Source of the DNA: Acorus gramineus
Taxonomy: Eukaryota; Streptophyta; Magnoliopsida; Acorales; Acoraceae
Assembly (NCBI GenBank): GCA_030737835.1
Contig: CM060847.1
Coordinates: 12,538,704 to 12,602,703, forward strand
Direction: 5' to 3'
Length of the DNA stretch: 64,000 nucleotides
The notes beneath the pieces are model-generated. The model worked only from the letters and a program-made list of their open reading frames with translations. It did no database searches and was not told the origin of the DNA. This document shows positions 24,596 to 36,600 of this stretch, piece after piece; the stretch's first letter is position 1; each line of letters opens with the position of its first letter. The position numbers and the translations under genes were made by a program.

Positions 24596-25470
24596 GAAAA
24601 ATATTATATTGAAAGGAAGGCTAGTTTAAAGGCTCATCTAAATTTCTTAAAGAGCTCATGTCAAGCAACTATGAAGACAATGCTGAGGATCTGGTGGTGA
24701 AAAAAAAAAATCTACCTTCCTTTGCTTCTGTGTTCTAATATATTTTATTCCATTATATTTTATACAATGATAAGTATTATATATTTTTGTTTGTTAATTT
24801 TTCTTCTTGGTAGTTAACACTAGTCTTACAATGGAATTTATTCTCTCTGAATAAGCTAAATTATTGTGACAACAATTGTAAAATGATTATTTTAAACTTC
24901 ATTAGCAATTTGATTAAGATTAGGATGATGTCATTTACTCTTTAACTTATGCATCTTAATTTTTTTTTAAATCCTAGTTTCTGTTGCTCATTTTAACGAA
25001 AGGAACTTGAAGATGTCACTTCAAGAATTAATGATGAGAATATGATGGTGGAAAAAACAAATCTAGCTTCCTTTGCTTGTGTGTTCTAATATATTCACTC
25101 CATTTGATTTTATATTGTGATGGGTCTTTAGATTTTTTTTTTTTGGTTAGTTTTCTTGACTTATACGATGGCAGTTGAACATAAATTTTTTTAGTGAAAT
25201 TTTTTCTCTGAATAAGTCAAATCCATCTTTTTCAAGTTATAAATCTGTATTTCTGTCGTGTCTCTATGATGCTGAGTTGACAAATTATTGTGACAACAAT
25301 AATAGAATGGTTATCTGGAACTTCATTCGCAGTTTGATTAAAAGATTAAAGTCGGTGTCATTTACTCTTCATCTGCGGATCTTGATGAACTGCTTGATAT
25401 TTGAGTCTCTCTTATTTAATGTTAATGTAGATAGATATCTTTGTTTGTTGAATGAAATCTAAATTATGTG
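24596..25470 (+). pseudogene. Diverged tandem duplication with exon-like remnants
   Basis: Two related units, about 24,650-24,960 and 25,005-25,385, share TTCCTTTGCTT-GTGTTCTAATATATT, AAATTATTGTGACAACAAT and TGTCATTTACTCTT in the same order. At the start of unit 1 a TTACAG acceptor-like site precedes a frame reading EKYYIERKASLKAHLNFL. Unit 2 contains a frame reading ELEDVTSRINDENMMVEK, coiled-coil-like in composition. Neither can be joined into an intact gene and both soon meet stops. It may be a degraded fragment of a host gene; the family is not recognised. Confidence 0.35.
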
Positions 25471-25720
25471 AATTTTGATGATTCAATGTAATGTTTCTTA
25501 TGATTGATCTGAATGAAAAAAAATTTAGAAGTTTAGCTATCTTTAATTTTATTTATTGGGTATAATTTTTTTTCTTTTTATTTTATTCTATTTTACCGAG
25601 GCGTTATAAAGTGTCTTGCTTAATTTTTTGGTAATATATTCCAATATCAGATAAGAATAATATTTGTTTCTTCTATTCCAAAAGAAACATCTTCTAAGTG
25701 AAATTATTTCATCCGACAAA

Positions 25721-26236
25721 CCCCCCTTGGGAGAATACAGTAGAATAGTTCAAAAAAGCTGTTTGTTTGACAATGGATAAGCTATGTCTGAATAAGCTAA
25801 GATAAGACCTGATAACTATTCTAAGAAAATGATAGAAATGCTTATAAGGGCTTATCTATGACAATGGATAAAAATACTCTTTTCTGTTATTTTAAAATTT
25901 TTATCTAACCTAACACTCTCTGCATACATTCCAAGAACTGTCACATCTATCATATCACGCACACATCTCTCATACTTATTCCCAAACACAAATAATTTAT
26001 GCAAGGGTGTAGTTGTCATTTAAAAAGTCATAAACTCTTATCCATCTCTTATCTATCACTCATCCTTACTTTATCCAAGGTGAACCAAATAACAAAAAGA
26101 TCAATTTTACGTTTTCCAATGAGAATAACAGAAAATACAACCAAACAAAAATTTATCTATTTAGCATGGATTGTTATCTATCCCAGTATAGTTATCAAAG
26201 ACAAATAACCCTATGTCACACCCGCAAACTGGGGGG
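25721..26236. mobile_element. MITE family A, copy 3
   Basis: 516 bp bounded by CCCCCC on the left and GGGGGG on the right. The interior matches 1-498 in the same orientation and 7,667-8,194 inverted. Flanks carry ACAA on both sides, offset by one base; a real target duplication is unproven. Confidence 0.7.
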
Positions 26237-27782
26237 ACAAGAAGAGAACTGATGGAACAGATGACAATGAAGAGTTGAAATAACAAAAGATCATTGAGGA
26301 GAAAACTATCTACTCTGAGTATATATATCCATCTTTTAAACAAAATGCTTAATGTTGCTTATCGAATCTGGACACGGTCTTCTAATGATGTCTATTAAAT
26401 CAAGAATATCCTCCTCCCCACTAAAACCCAGTCGGGTTTCTTCTAATGATATCTTCTACTAGAGACTCTTGGGTGGTGTTTTCTTCTTTTTTTTTGTTTT
26501 ATGTGTGTCATTTGAGTATTGCCTTTCTTTAAAATGTAATTAAGACTGAATTCAGTTTACAGTTTTTTTAAAAAGAAAAAAAATCATTTCTAGCCATTAT
26601 TGTTATTATTGACCTGCAAACTATTAGATTTTAATATGGAGGAAGCACAGTTATTTGTAAGAAGAATAAAAGTTGGTAGCCAACCTTAGCATTTTGGTTT
26701 ACTAACCAATTGGTTGTAGATACCAAAAATTCAAGGGTGCAGTTCACTGAAAACTGTTGTGCTTTTCATGTGTTCCAAGTTTATAAGATCTCGTATGTGT
26801 AGCACCATATGTCGTCGATGGCCAAAAACAGAAAAAACTTTGTTTAGTCAAATATAAAATCTAACAGTTATGCCTTTTAAAATTATGTCCTAATAACTTT
26901 AAATAAAATATACTAATAACTTCTCAAAAAGTTGGGCTGAAATTGTTTATAAGGATTTACCAATGTAATTGCATTAAATTATCCATCTATGCCATTTTAA
27001 AAAAAATTATTTCACATGATCACACACCTCAAAACATCTTATCACGTCTCTTACAATATCCACTGTGCACATTCCCAAACAAAAGATAACTAATATAAAA
27101 ATATAATTATTATTTAAAAATTATAAACTATTATCTAACTTTTATCCTAAGCTTATATTTCCAAAATTGGCTCAAAGAACAAAAAAAAAATGACTTTTAC
27201 ATTTTCTAATGATGATAAAAAAACAAAACAAAACAAAAAAAACCCTTATCCTGCATACATTGATGTGCTCGTTCTCGTTTTCCAGAAGGTGCTAATCAGT
27301 TGATCAAAAAGAAATGGAAAAGGTTAAACTCAATTTATTCAAGCCAAACATGTTTTTATTTTTTTTTAAATAATAAACATCGTTATTACACTGTGTTTTA
27401 ATAATAAAAAATATATCTTTCAAGGAGGGGGGAGGAGAAGGGAAGGAGAAAAAAAAAAGGTCAGCAATGTACTGCTGAAATTAGTAAGACAACACTTTGG
27501 AATGACAGTTCACCAGCAATGAATTGATATTTTTTCCAAGATTAGGTTTTCCTGTTGAACATCAATATCTTGAGTTTTTTTGTTGTCCATGGAAACAAAG
27601 ATCCCTTGAGATCCAAAGCATATAAGGGGAATGATAAAATAAAAACTGGTTAAATATAATACACATGTAAACTAAAAGAGAAGATGACATTGGCCACACT
27701 GATGACAAACAACCAACCAACTAAAAGACTCGAGAGCATTGTTTCTGCTCTCACTGGAGTCATGGGCACATCCACTGGCTTT
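26237..27782. other. Gene-free intergenic stretch
   Basis: AT-rich. A block around 26,880-27,240 (ATTTTCTAATGATGATAAAA and similar) resembles a decayed family A-type element. A purine-rich tract lies at 27,421-27,460. The end nearest 27,783 is probably the 3' region of the adjacent small gene. Confidence 0.4.
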
Positions 27783-29867
27783 CTAGTCATACAGTGATTT
27801 GGCAGATTGAATTCTTGAAACCCTGCTCTTGTTTCTCAAAATTTTCTCTTCAGATTTCTCAGAAATGGAAATGGCTTTCTCCATGGCCTTCTGCTTCCTT
27901 AGATTCTTTGATCTCTTAACTGGTATTCCTCCCTTCATTTTTCTGTTCCTCCAGATTCGCAAATCATGACACATCAGAAATTCATTTTGTATCCCATGGT
28001 AAAAACCAAAAATTGTATGAATTACAGTTTCAAATTCAGGAAAGCTAAGGAGTATTAAAGCTAGAATGATATTAAATTTACTCTAAATTATTCTACTCAA
28101 TCGTCTGGTTCCTTTAAGACCTTATAGATAAGTATCACCTTCGACATGAGAGGATAAGGGCAGGGTAGAAGAAGAATTCAGGTCCAGAACTGATGATCAA
28201 AATGTAACTGATAAGGATGAACCTTCTTACTGGAAAAATCGGACTCCATCCAATAATTTTAGCTCCTGTTCATAAACCAAGTTGAAATGTTCAACTTCTC
28301 CATGAACACTAACAACGTTCAGCAAATTAAAACATTCTGTATTCATTGGCTTTAATGTTCTATTCAAAATTTAAATGTTCTATAAATTTAGATGTTCTCT
28401 AAATAAGAGTAGCCAAGTGCCTATTCAAAATTTGAAATGGTTCTATAAATGGGAGTCATGAACTATCCATTCAATATTGGATAATCAATGGATGGCCAAT
28501 CCCATTGAACTAGAAAAAGTAAGTGCCCAATGTTTCTAGTCTCTCTGGGTTCTTATGTCCCTAGGTGAAGTAATATTTATGGCAGTATTACAAGATAAAA
28601 GTTTGGTTAATTAATTATTTAATTCTCAAGATAAGGGCTTCGAATATATTTTGTTGACGTTTCCCAGGAATGCTCCACTGATTCAAAAAGCCGTAGAATA
28701 TATAACTTTTAAGCACATATCTCAAGTTTTATTTCACACAAGGGCCTCATTTCATGTGAAATAATAACTTTGAACTCTTATGTTTGTCTGGCATGCTAAA
28801 AGTTCTCTCTCTTCATACTTCAATGAGGTCCAAATCAAAAGAGATGAAAAAAAAAAAAACATAATTTCTTCCATCCCATTAGAAAAAAGATACACATCGC
28901 CCTAATAGTCCGCCCTAAATTTATCGCTCCAAATATTCACTTTGATAGATTTTTCTTTTGTATTTTTGAAGTGCATATAACCTCCAAAGAAGCGTATATG
29001 ACCTTTATGTGATTTTTAGGGCTGGGTGTTTCAAAGCAAAACTCATCACACTGCCACAGTTAGTGAGACCTTAATCTCATGCACAAAGACAAACAAATGA
29101 GACATGACCAGAAACATGGGATTCAGTGTAACAGCATGTGAGACTAATTAACACTATTTGCAAAATCATACCAAAAAACCCAAATCCATTTTCATTTTAT
29201 CATGTTAACTCTCTAAATAAACCATGATCTCTTGTACAAGAATTAAAAAAAAGGCCTGGATTACTTAGACAAATGGACATATCAAACACAAATCACAAAT
29301 GTGAATTCTACAGGGGAATTATAAGCTAATGCTATTTCAAATTAAGCAAAGATCAAACAAACATTTAAATGTGTCCCCTTAAAAACAAATCTGATCCCTT
29401 TTTCTAGTCTAGCTAGGTAATGATTTTGGGCTCAAACTTAAGCTAGGACTTATTAACATTGATATTACAAGTGTAGAAAGAAAAAAAAAAGATACTAAGT
29501 TTTGTAAAATTGACCTTTTTATGACATTGAGGGATGGATTAGAAGGTTTTCCTTCAGTCGTGTCCATCGCTGCACATGCAATGAAGAGAAATAAAGATAA
29601 AGAAGCACATAATGTTTTTTCGATTAAATAAACAAAAGACAACATCACCTCAGAAAATTATAAATTCGTAAAAAAAAATTAAAAAAAAATAAACATCGAA
29701 TATCTGATTGTCTTTGGATAGAACACAATTACACATTTAAAAAAAATTAATAAATGCAAGAGATGAAGGGGGTTACGTTGTGGAAGATCTTTGGGGATCT
29801 CCGCCGAAAGTTCCATTGGAGCAGATCCGCTCCCACTGTTTTTGTTCTTGTTCCTTTTCTTCGCCAT
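27783..29867 (-). CDS. Small lysine-rich basic protein, 3 exons
   Basis: Exons in coding order: 29777-29867, 29515-29569, 27783-27942; all introns GT-AG and frames join, giving 101 aa. The start MAKKRNKNKN is a basic tract typical of nuclear or nucleolar targeting. A short acidic/neutral middle contains PMDTTEGKPSNPSL. The last exon is strongly basic and helical (GGIPVKRSKNLRKQKAMEKA, then SEKSEEKI and SAKSLYD). I recall similar small plant proteins ending in a KAIEKA-type helix but cannot name the family. No transmembrane segment or enzyme motif. The exon-3 acceptor was chosen at 27,943 (AACAG) because it restores frame; GAG six bases upstream would also keep frame, adding two residues. The 5' leader has a GA/CT tract. 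A ribosome-biogenesis role is only a guess from composition. Confidence 0.75.
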
Positions 29868-30040
29868 TGTTGTTGCTCTCTCTGACTCTCTCTCTCTCTC
29901 GACGACGACTAAAACCCTAGAATCTGAAGGCGTTTCATTGTAGACGGTTTTGCGGGTTCGGGCTTCGATGCCCGTGAAGCCCACCCACTCTACGTGCCTC
30001 CGTTTACAGCCCGCACGGAGGTTTTTTTTGTTTTTTGGGT

Positions 30041-30525
30041 GTTTTGCATATTACCCCTCTTAAAACAGATTATTTTGGAATTGCCCCTCTAATTTCTTTC
30101 ATTGCACAAATACCCCCGTTATAGCTATAAGTTGTGCAATGATGCCCCTCAGGTTAGTTTCCGTGAGGTTTGGTCACCGTTGTTTCTTCTTCCTCTTATG
30201 CGTCTAAACCTTCTTGTTTGTTTGTTATTTTTAACTAAAAACTCAACAGATTTTTAAAATTATTGTTTATTTGTCATTTTCACGGAGGGGAGAAGAGGGA
30301 AAATGTGAAAGAGGGAGGGTTTTTAAGGGCAATTAGAGTTAGATGTTTAAATGGGGGTATGGAAGTAATTTTAGTTTATAGGGTTAAGAAACTGATCATG
30401 GTCTAGGAGGGATTCCGAATAATGACTAACCGAAGGATATGGTTGGATGACTTATAGCTATGAAAAATAGAGGGATATTTCTGTAATAATGTATTTTAAG
30501 AAGGGTATATATGTAAAAATTAAAC
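30041..30525. mobile_element. Inverted-repeat element upstream of the small gene
   Basis: The left arm (TTACCCCTCTTAAAACA..., AATTGCCCCTCT) and the right arm (inverse: TACCCTTCTTAAAATACAT..., AATATCCCTCTA) are imperfect reverse complements. TTATAGCTATAA occurs at about 30,119 and its diverged partner TTATAGCTATG near 30,452. About 480 bp, non-coding, in the promoter-proximal flank of the small gene (start codon 29,867). Confidence 0.5.
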
Positions 30526-31184
30526 TTTTTTTTTCCTTAAATTTTTTTTATGAGATATTTATCTCATCAACGTGAGTATATAATGATAATAAAACAATAA
30601 TGATTCCTAAGCCCTAATTTTTCAGGCCCCATGATGTGGCAAATATACATTGTCTATTATACCATTTACTTGATAACTACCTTAACATGTATCCCTATGA
30701 TTGTAGAGTATCATTTAATTCTAAAAATTCTGTATTTATTCACCATTAATGGATTCTTAAAATCTTGCAATAATATTTGAGAGGGACCGGAGAAACCATT
30801 GATGTTGAAACAATTAAAAATCTGTCTTGTATGCAAAATGAGGAGGTTTTGCATTACAGAATTGATTTTGTTTATGAAGAATACATGGAAGCAAATCAAA
30901 AATTCTATTTTTGAGGAGAAGGCACGAAATCGTTTTTTTTTTTCGATTTGGATCTCACATCAATGTCTCTCGGATCAGGTTTGACATTATTAGATTCGTA
31001 AAAAAATTGTGTTTTGCTTTTTATTTTAAATATTTAAACACAATTTTTTTTTCATGTATTGAATGTCATTTATCACATTTTGATTTGTTTTTGTTTCAAT
31101 ATCTAAATGTAACACTCGAAATCATTACATTTATATATGAGTAGTTTGTTGATGTTACTGTTACATTGTTGACAATGTAATTTT

Positions 31185-31535
31185 TTAAATCTGTATTATT
31201 TTTGTTACATTCGTAAATGTAACAGTCAACCGCATGCATGTATTGATTTATATTTGTTACATTTATGAATGTAACATTTGTATTGCATTTGTTTCAATGT
31301 AAATAGTAATTTATATTTGTTACATTTATTACTATAACAGTCAAATACATATGTTTGTTAAATGTATCACACAATTAAAAAAGTGTTTGACTTTTTATAA
31401 AATGTAACTGATTATTAAAAATATAATCTGTTTCTAAATTGTTTAAACATTGCATGGAATGTAAAATATTTAGGTAGGAAAATGAAATTGTTTGTTATAT
31501 TTATGTAAATGTAACAATTCTGATGTAAATGTAAC
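31185..31535. repeat. Cluster of GTTACATT...AATGTAAC palindromes
   Basis: Repeated short inverted repeats such as GTTACATTCGTAAATGTAAC and GTTACATTTATGAATGTAAC, with further TGTAAC half-sites, in AT-rich sequence. Each can form a small hairpin. Origin unknown; it borders the tandem duplication at 31,560. Confidence 0.55.
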
Positions 31536-31559
31536 AAATCGTTGTGAGAGATATAAATA

Positions 31560-32300
31560 TTTAATAAAGGTATTTGATGTAACTAATTCATATAGTAACC
31601 ATATGTATTTTTTTATTTAAATTTGAATACAATAAATATCCAATTTTTTTAGTGTAATTTAGGTTCAATTGTAATTTAGGTAAGGATTTTAAAATTCAAA
31701 ATTTGAAATGGTTAAATGGATTTCAAGATTGACATGGAAAGGTAATAACCGAATAGAGAAAATTGAGGGATTTGGGTTGATGAGAGAGATTTTTAATGAA
31801 GGATATTTGTATTTTGCCATTTTACCATTTTTAAAAAGTCAACAAACAAAAAAAACAATCAATGAGATGATGACACCTCATGGGGCTTGTGAGTGGGGCT
31901 TATATTTTGGGGCCTAGGTATCATGACTGATTTAATAAAGGTATTTGATGTAACTAATTCATACAGTAACCATATGTTTTTTTTATTTAAATTTGAATAC
32001 AATAAATATCCAACTTTTTTAGTGTAATTTAGGTTCAATTGTAATTTAGGTAAGGATTTTAAAATTCAAAATTTGAAATGGTTAAATGGATTTCAAGATT
32101 CACATGGAAAGGTAATAACCGAAAAGAGAAAATGGGGGGATTTAAGTTAATGAGAGAGATTTTTAATGAAGGGCATATTTGTTTTTTGCCATTTTACCAT
32201 TTTTAAAAAGTTAACAAGTCAACTAATAACAATCAATAAGGTGATGACACCTCATGACTTGTTAGTGGGCTTATATTTTGGGCCTAGCTATCATGACTGG
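31560..32300. repeat. Direct tandem duplication, ~371-bp unit
   Basis: Unit 1 is 31560-31930 and unit 2 is 31931-32300. Both begin TTTAATAAAGGTATTTGATG and end with TATCATGACTG(A/G), aligning over almost the whole length with few changes and small indels. No gene lies in the unit; a 69-codon open frame in unit 1 is broken in unit 2. The low divergence suggests a relatively recent event. Confidence 0.85.
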
Positions 32301-32697
32301 TAATAAAAATATAGCTAAATTTAAAATTAGAGCTAAAAAAATTACTGAGTATCAATATAATAATGCTCATATATATATAATATACACATGTATAGTTAAG
32401 CTAAAAATAGACTAAAAATGAAATTGAACGCATCAAATCTCGTTACATAAGATGTGCTCTTTGAAAAACTGCTAAACTTGTATTTTTTACATTCAAAGGA
32501 AAAAATTTCAATAATAAAAAATGAAAAAAAGTAATGCAACCAATACAGACTATGAGAAGTGATACACACGATTGATAGACAAATCAAAACTATTAAGCCC
32601 AATCAAATAAAGAAAAAGTGTATAGAGAAAAGCCACTGATTACATATCACAGCATGAGCGCTATAGTTCGCTCTAACAATGTGAACAATAAGATTTA

Positions 32698-32917
32698 GGG
32701 TGCGTCTGATTGTACGATTGAATAATTTCGCGTTTACAGAAAACTGCATTTTACATCATGCAATCAAACATAAAAACTGGGACAACTACATGCAAATAGA
32801 TTTCAAGCAACTAAAGTTGCGTTTTTCAAAAGCTGAGGGGTAGCTTCTTCTATAATCAATTTTAAAATCCAGCGTTTTATAAAATCAGTTTTGTAATTGC
32901 GCAACCAAACACCACCC
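32698..32917. mobile_element. Tourist-like MITE, family G copy 2
   Basis: 220 bp flanked by TTA on both sides (32695-32697 and 32918-32920). Ends GGGTGCGTCTGATTG and, inverted, GGGTGGTGTTTGGTTG. The interior is related to 4,724-4,955 (AAAAGCTGAGGGGTAGCTTC against AAAAAGCTGGGGGGAAGCAG). Confidence 0.75.
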
Positions 32918-32920
32918 TTA

Positions 32921-33548
32921 GAATAATGTTAAGCCCAATCTTTTCTTCAATCTTAATGTTGTTTTATATCTTTTTTAATTTTTTAAAAATAGCGTACATT
33001 ATCTAATGAGATATCACTTTAATAAAAAAAAACTTAAAAATATATAATGTGCATGTAATTTTTTTTTTGAGAAATGATAAACATTTTATAACAGTAAAGA
33101 TCACATCAGGTTCAAATTTAGATAGAGAATAGAGATAGAACCCCCCTCAAAAAAATCCTCCAACCATTACATTTTAATGATACCACAAAATGAACTGAGT
33201 GTAACAGTGTTGTAGGATTACAGAAGTCTCGGAGGATGATAAAAAAATTCCAAATGATTTATATCGCCCACACGTTGGTGGACCTTTCCCAGTCTCGCGG
33301 ATGTATACACGACCAGCATGTCTTCAGCATTCTTAAAAAAAAAAAAAAAAAAAAAGGGGTCTGTTTACGAGTTCTTTGAATTTGTTTTTTTAAATCTGAA
33401 ATTAATCTTATAAATTTTAAACAATGGTCCCATTCCCACAGATAAAATTTTGAATAATGGATCTTGTAAGTGTACAAGATGCATTTAGCACATGGAGTCA
33501 GTCTCAAAATAGCCAGATAGTATCATCAGTGAAAGTTGGATGAGTGCC
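32921..33548. other. Gene-free intergenic stretch
   Basis: Contains a poly-A run at about 33,334-33,353. No gene recognised. Confidence 0.5.
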
Positions 33549-33551
33549 TAA

Positions 33552-34386
33552 GAGCATCTCCAATGGAGAACTCTAAAATGGAGTCTCAAAATATATTAAA
33601 AAAATGAAAAAGTGAGTTAGAGTCTCACTACTCATTCATCAACTCCAACCACAATCTCATTTTCATCTCTATTCTATTTTTTATATTTTTTAATAAAATT
33701 AAATTTATCATATCTCTCTTATTTTTTTGATGTATTATACATAATGAGGTTTATTAGCAAAATTTAAAATCCGTAGAAGTTAATATTATTAGTTCCGGAT
33801 CAAGTGGACCAGTAAACTTATCAGTTATTCTAAACTGATTTCTGTACCCGAAACATCAGTATTCGTATATAGATGAATATATGCATCCAAAAAACTGTAT
33901 TGTATCTTATTAAAATATATGTATCCGAGAAACTTGTATCGTATGTGCTGTTGTGTTTGTTATTGGTTTTATTTAATATTTCATGTATTTTCTTTTGTTG
34001 TATCAGTTTCGATTAGAATAAACTCATTTAGAACATAAGTGTAAATAATAATTAATATAATATTAATGTAAAAAAATAAAAAATATATTAAATATATAAC
34101 ATTTTTAAACATATGTTAAACATATTCAATATTAGACTCATTTGAATCGTATCGACGATATCTATCCAACGGTATCATTTTATGAAAATTAAACTTATAT
34201 TATAGAAGTTATCAAACATTATTAAAAAAAAAAAAAAAATAACAAACCTCCATATTTGGAGGCTCAAACAGTGAGCCTCCAATATGGAGTCTCATTTGGT
34301 AGCCTCTAAAATAGAGGTGGCTTTTGGCAATCGGTTGGAGAGAACAATGCTCCAAAATGAGAAATGGAGTCCCATTGGAGTTGCTC
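33552..34386. mobile_element. Tourist-like MITE (GAGCATCTCCAA family), copy 2
   Basis: 835 bp, flanked by TAA at 33549-33551 and 34387-34389. Starts GAGCATCTCCAATGGAG; the right end inverted is GAGCAACTCCAATGGGAC. About 250 bp near 33,820-34,080 has no counterpart in the adjacent copy and is probably an insertion or retained segment. The rest is the inverted homologue of 34,390-34,963. Confidence 0.75.
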
Positions 34387-34389
34387 TAA

Positions 34390-34963
34390 GAGCTTCTCCA
34401 ATCGTGCTCCATTTCTTCAAAATGGAGCATGGTTGGGGTGGAAATGCATCTCCAACCATCCTCCAAAATGACCCTCCATTTTGGAGGATGGTTTTTGAGA
34501 CTCCAAATTTGGAGGCTCACTGTTTGAGCCTCCAAATTGAGTTTTTGTTTCTTTATTTTTTTATTTTTTTATAAAGTGTATAACTTCTTCTACATAATTT
34601 TATTTTTCATAAAATTGGTACCATTAGATAGATATCGCGGATACGATTCAAATGAGTCTAATATTGAATATGTTTAACATATATTTAAAAATATATATTT
34701 AATGATCACCTGGTACGAACTGATAATATTAACTTCTACTGATTTTAAATTTATTAATATTTCTTAATTTTGTGTACTACATAAAAAAATAAAAGGATAA
34801 TATAAATTTAAGTTTTATAAAAAAATAGTATATAAAAATAAAATAGAGATGAAATAGAGATTGTGGTTGGAGTAGATAAATGAATAGAAAGACTCTAAAA
34901 TCACTTTTTAATTTTTTAATTCTTTTTTACCCTCTATTTTAGAGATCTCCATTGGAGATGCTC
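34390..34963. mobile_element. Tourist-like MITE (GAGCATCTCCAA family), copy 3
   Basis: 574 bp, flanked by TAA at 34387-34389 (shared with the previous element) and 34964-34966. Starts GAGCTTCTCCAATCG; the right end inverted is GAGCATCTCCAATGGAG. Subterminal CCTCCAAA(T/A)TGG words recur. It lies in opposite orientation to its neighbour, so the pair forms one long palindrome. Confidence 0.75.
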
Positions 34964-35272
34964 TAAACAGGGAAAATCAATGGTTCCAATCTGTTTCCTC
35001 CAAATCTCCGATCAACTCAATTTAAAATCCAAAACCGACCTACTTGTCTTCACACATTTGTCCCCCCTACCACCCTCCGATTGGGCCTCAAAAACTTTTT
35101 CAATTCTACCTGATTAACACTTGTCATTTTCAATGAAAGTTCTGAGTTTCTTCCTTCTCATATCTTGTCATCTTCTTCTTGGTTCTCTCCCATCATTTTC
35201 CCCTTCTTATCTAGATTTGGGTGGAGCAATTTGTGAAAAGTGAAGTGACAGGAGAGCACTCGTAACTCATAA

Positions 35273-36600
35273 CCCTCTGTTTGGATGGGGGGTTAAGGTG
35301 GAATAAGGGGTATAAGAATGGATAGAAAAAATGGTTGTTTGTTTACAGAGTATAACTCGATATTATTATGCTAGTATAAATGAGTATAAGGGAGTATAAT
35401 AATTTTAAGTAACTTTTAGGATAAGCTATACTCAATTTATCTATTCCCATTGATAAGTGGGGCCCACCATCACATTAAAAAAAAAGAAAAAATCTTCTTT
35501 AACTCCCTAAAATCTTCTTGAAATCATAAAAAGTCCCTCTAAAATCAGAAAATTATCCTAAATCCCCATAAAGTATATATGGTTAACGAATTTAGTCCCC
35601 CGGTCAAGAGAATATTGAAATAAGTCATCAAAAACTTACTAAAATTGGATTCAGTCCCTACAAACTTTATAAAATCAGATTTAGCTCTTTTGTAAGACAA
35701 AAATACCATCGTCATTTTTCAACATCCTCGTGTCTTGAAATGTCATCCTTATCTGTAAAAAAATATATATCCATCGAATCTTAATTGATCTACAAAATTG
35801 AGTCTTTTTTCAACATTTTTTCCTCCCCAATCTCATTACAGAGACTGAACAAAAAAAAATTACAGTTTCATTAACTCCATTACAAAATCAGTAGAAAAAA
35901 CAATTTAAAAACCAAATCAAAATTCTATAATACATTCTTAACTCAAAATTACTAGCAATAAAAAGTATAACACCTTGACTATAAAACTATAATTTGTTTA
36001 ATAAAATTTAAATAAATCAATATATTTTTTTAAATAATCACATGGATTTTTTTATGAGTTTTAGATGATTTTATGGAGTTAAGATGATTTTTAAATTTCA
36101 TATGGATTTTTTTCGATTTTCATAAGTTTTCATAGAGTTATATCGATTTAAAGAAAATAAATTTTAAAAGAGTATAATAGTAATTTACCATGCATGGTTA
36201 GAGTTAATCACACATCTGGTTAGTTATAGGGACTAAAATAAATATTATCTAATAAAATAGGGACCTGAGGGGATTTATCAATTTTATAGGGACTTTTTTT
36301 AATTTTCATAAGTTCTCAAAGAGCTAAATCTATTTTTCGCTAAAAAATCACATCTCATCACATCAAATCACCTATCAACATCTCTTATACATTAATAGGA
36401 CTCACATGTCAAATAAATTTTTTACATCTTATTCACATTTTATTTTTCATCAACTAAACAACTCAACATTTATTTTATGTTTTCCAATGAGAATAAAAAA
36501 AAACACAATCAAATAGAAAATCACTTATTCTATTGATAAAGTTATCTGTTCCTGAAATAGATATAAATCCCATAATAACTTATTCCTGAATCCAAGAGGG
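35273..36600. mobile_element. MITE family B, copy 2, split by a nested element
   Basis: The left end CCCTCTGTTTGGAT follows TAA; the right end ATCCAAGAGGG is its imperfect inverse. Left and right portions align with 6,478-6,880 and 7,327-7,403. The centre is interrupted by an unrelated 871-bp insertion (35,476-36,346). Confidence 0.6.
35476..36346. mobile_element. Long inverted-repeat element nested in family B
   Basis: Flanked by the direct repeat ATCACAT (35469-35475 and 36347-36353), as expected of a target duplication. In the sister family B copy this target sequence occurs uninterrupted in CATCACATCAAATCACC. The ends are imperfect inverted repeats (AAAAAGTCCCTCTAAAATC against, inverted, AAAAAAGTCCCTATAAAATT). 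Non-coding. A Mutator-like origin is plausible from the long arms, though the visible duplication is 7 rather than 9 bp. Confidence 0.65.

Noticed and set aside
31185-32300. CRISPR-like array
   Set aside because: Plant nuclear context; the repeats are irregular palindromes and one 371-bp duplication, without uniform spacers or cas genes.
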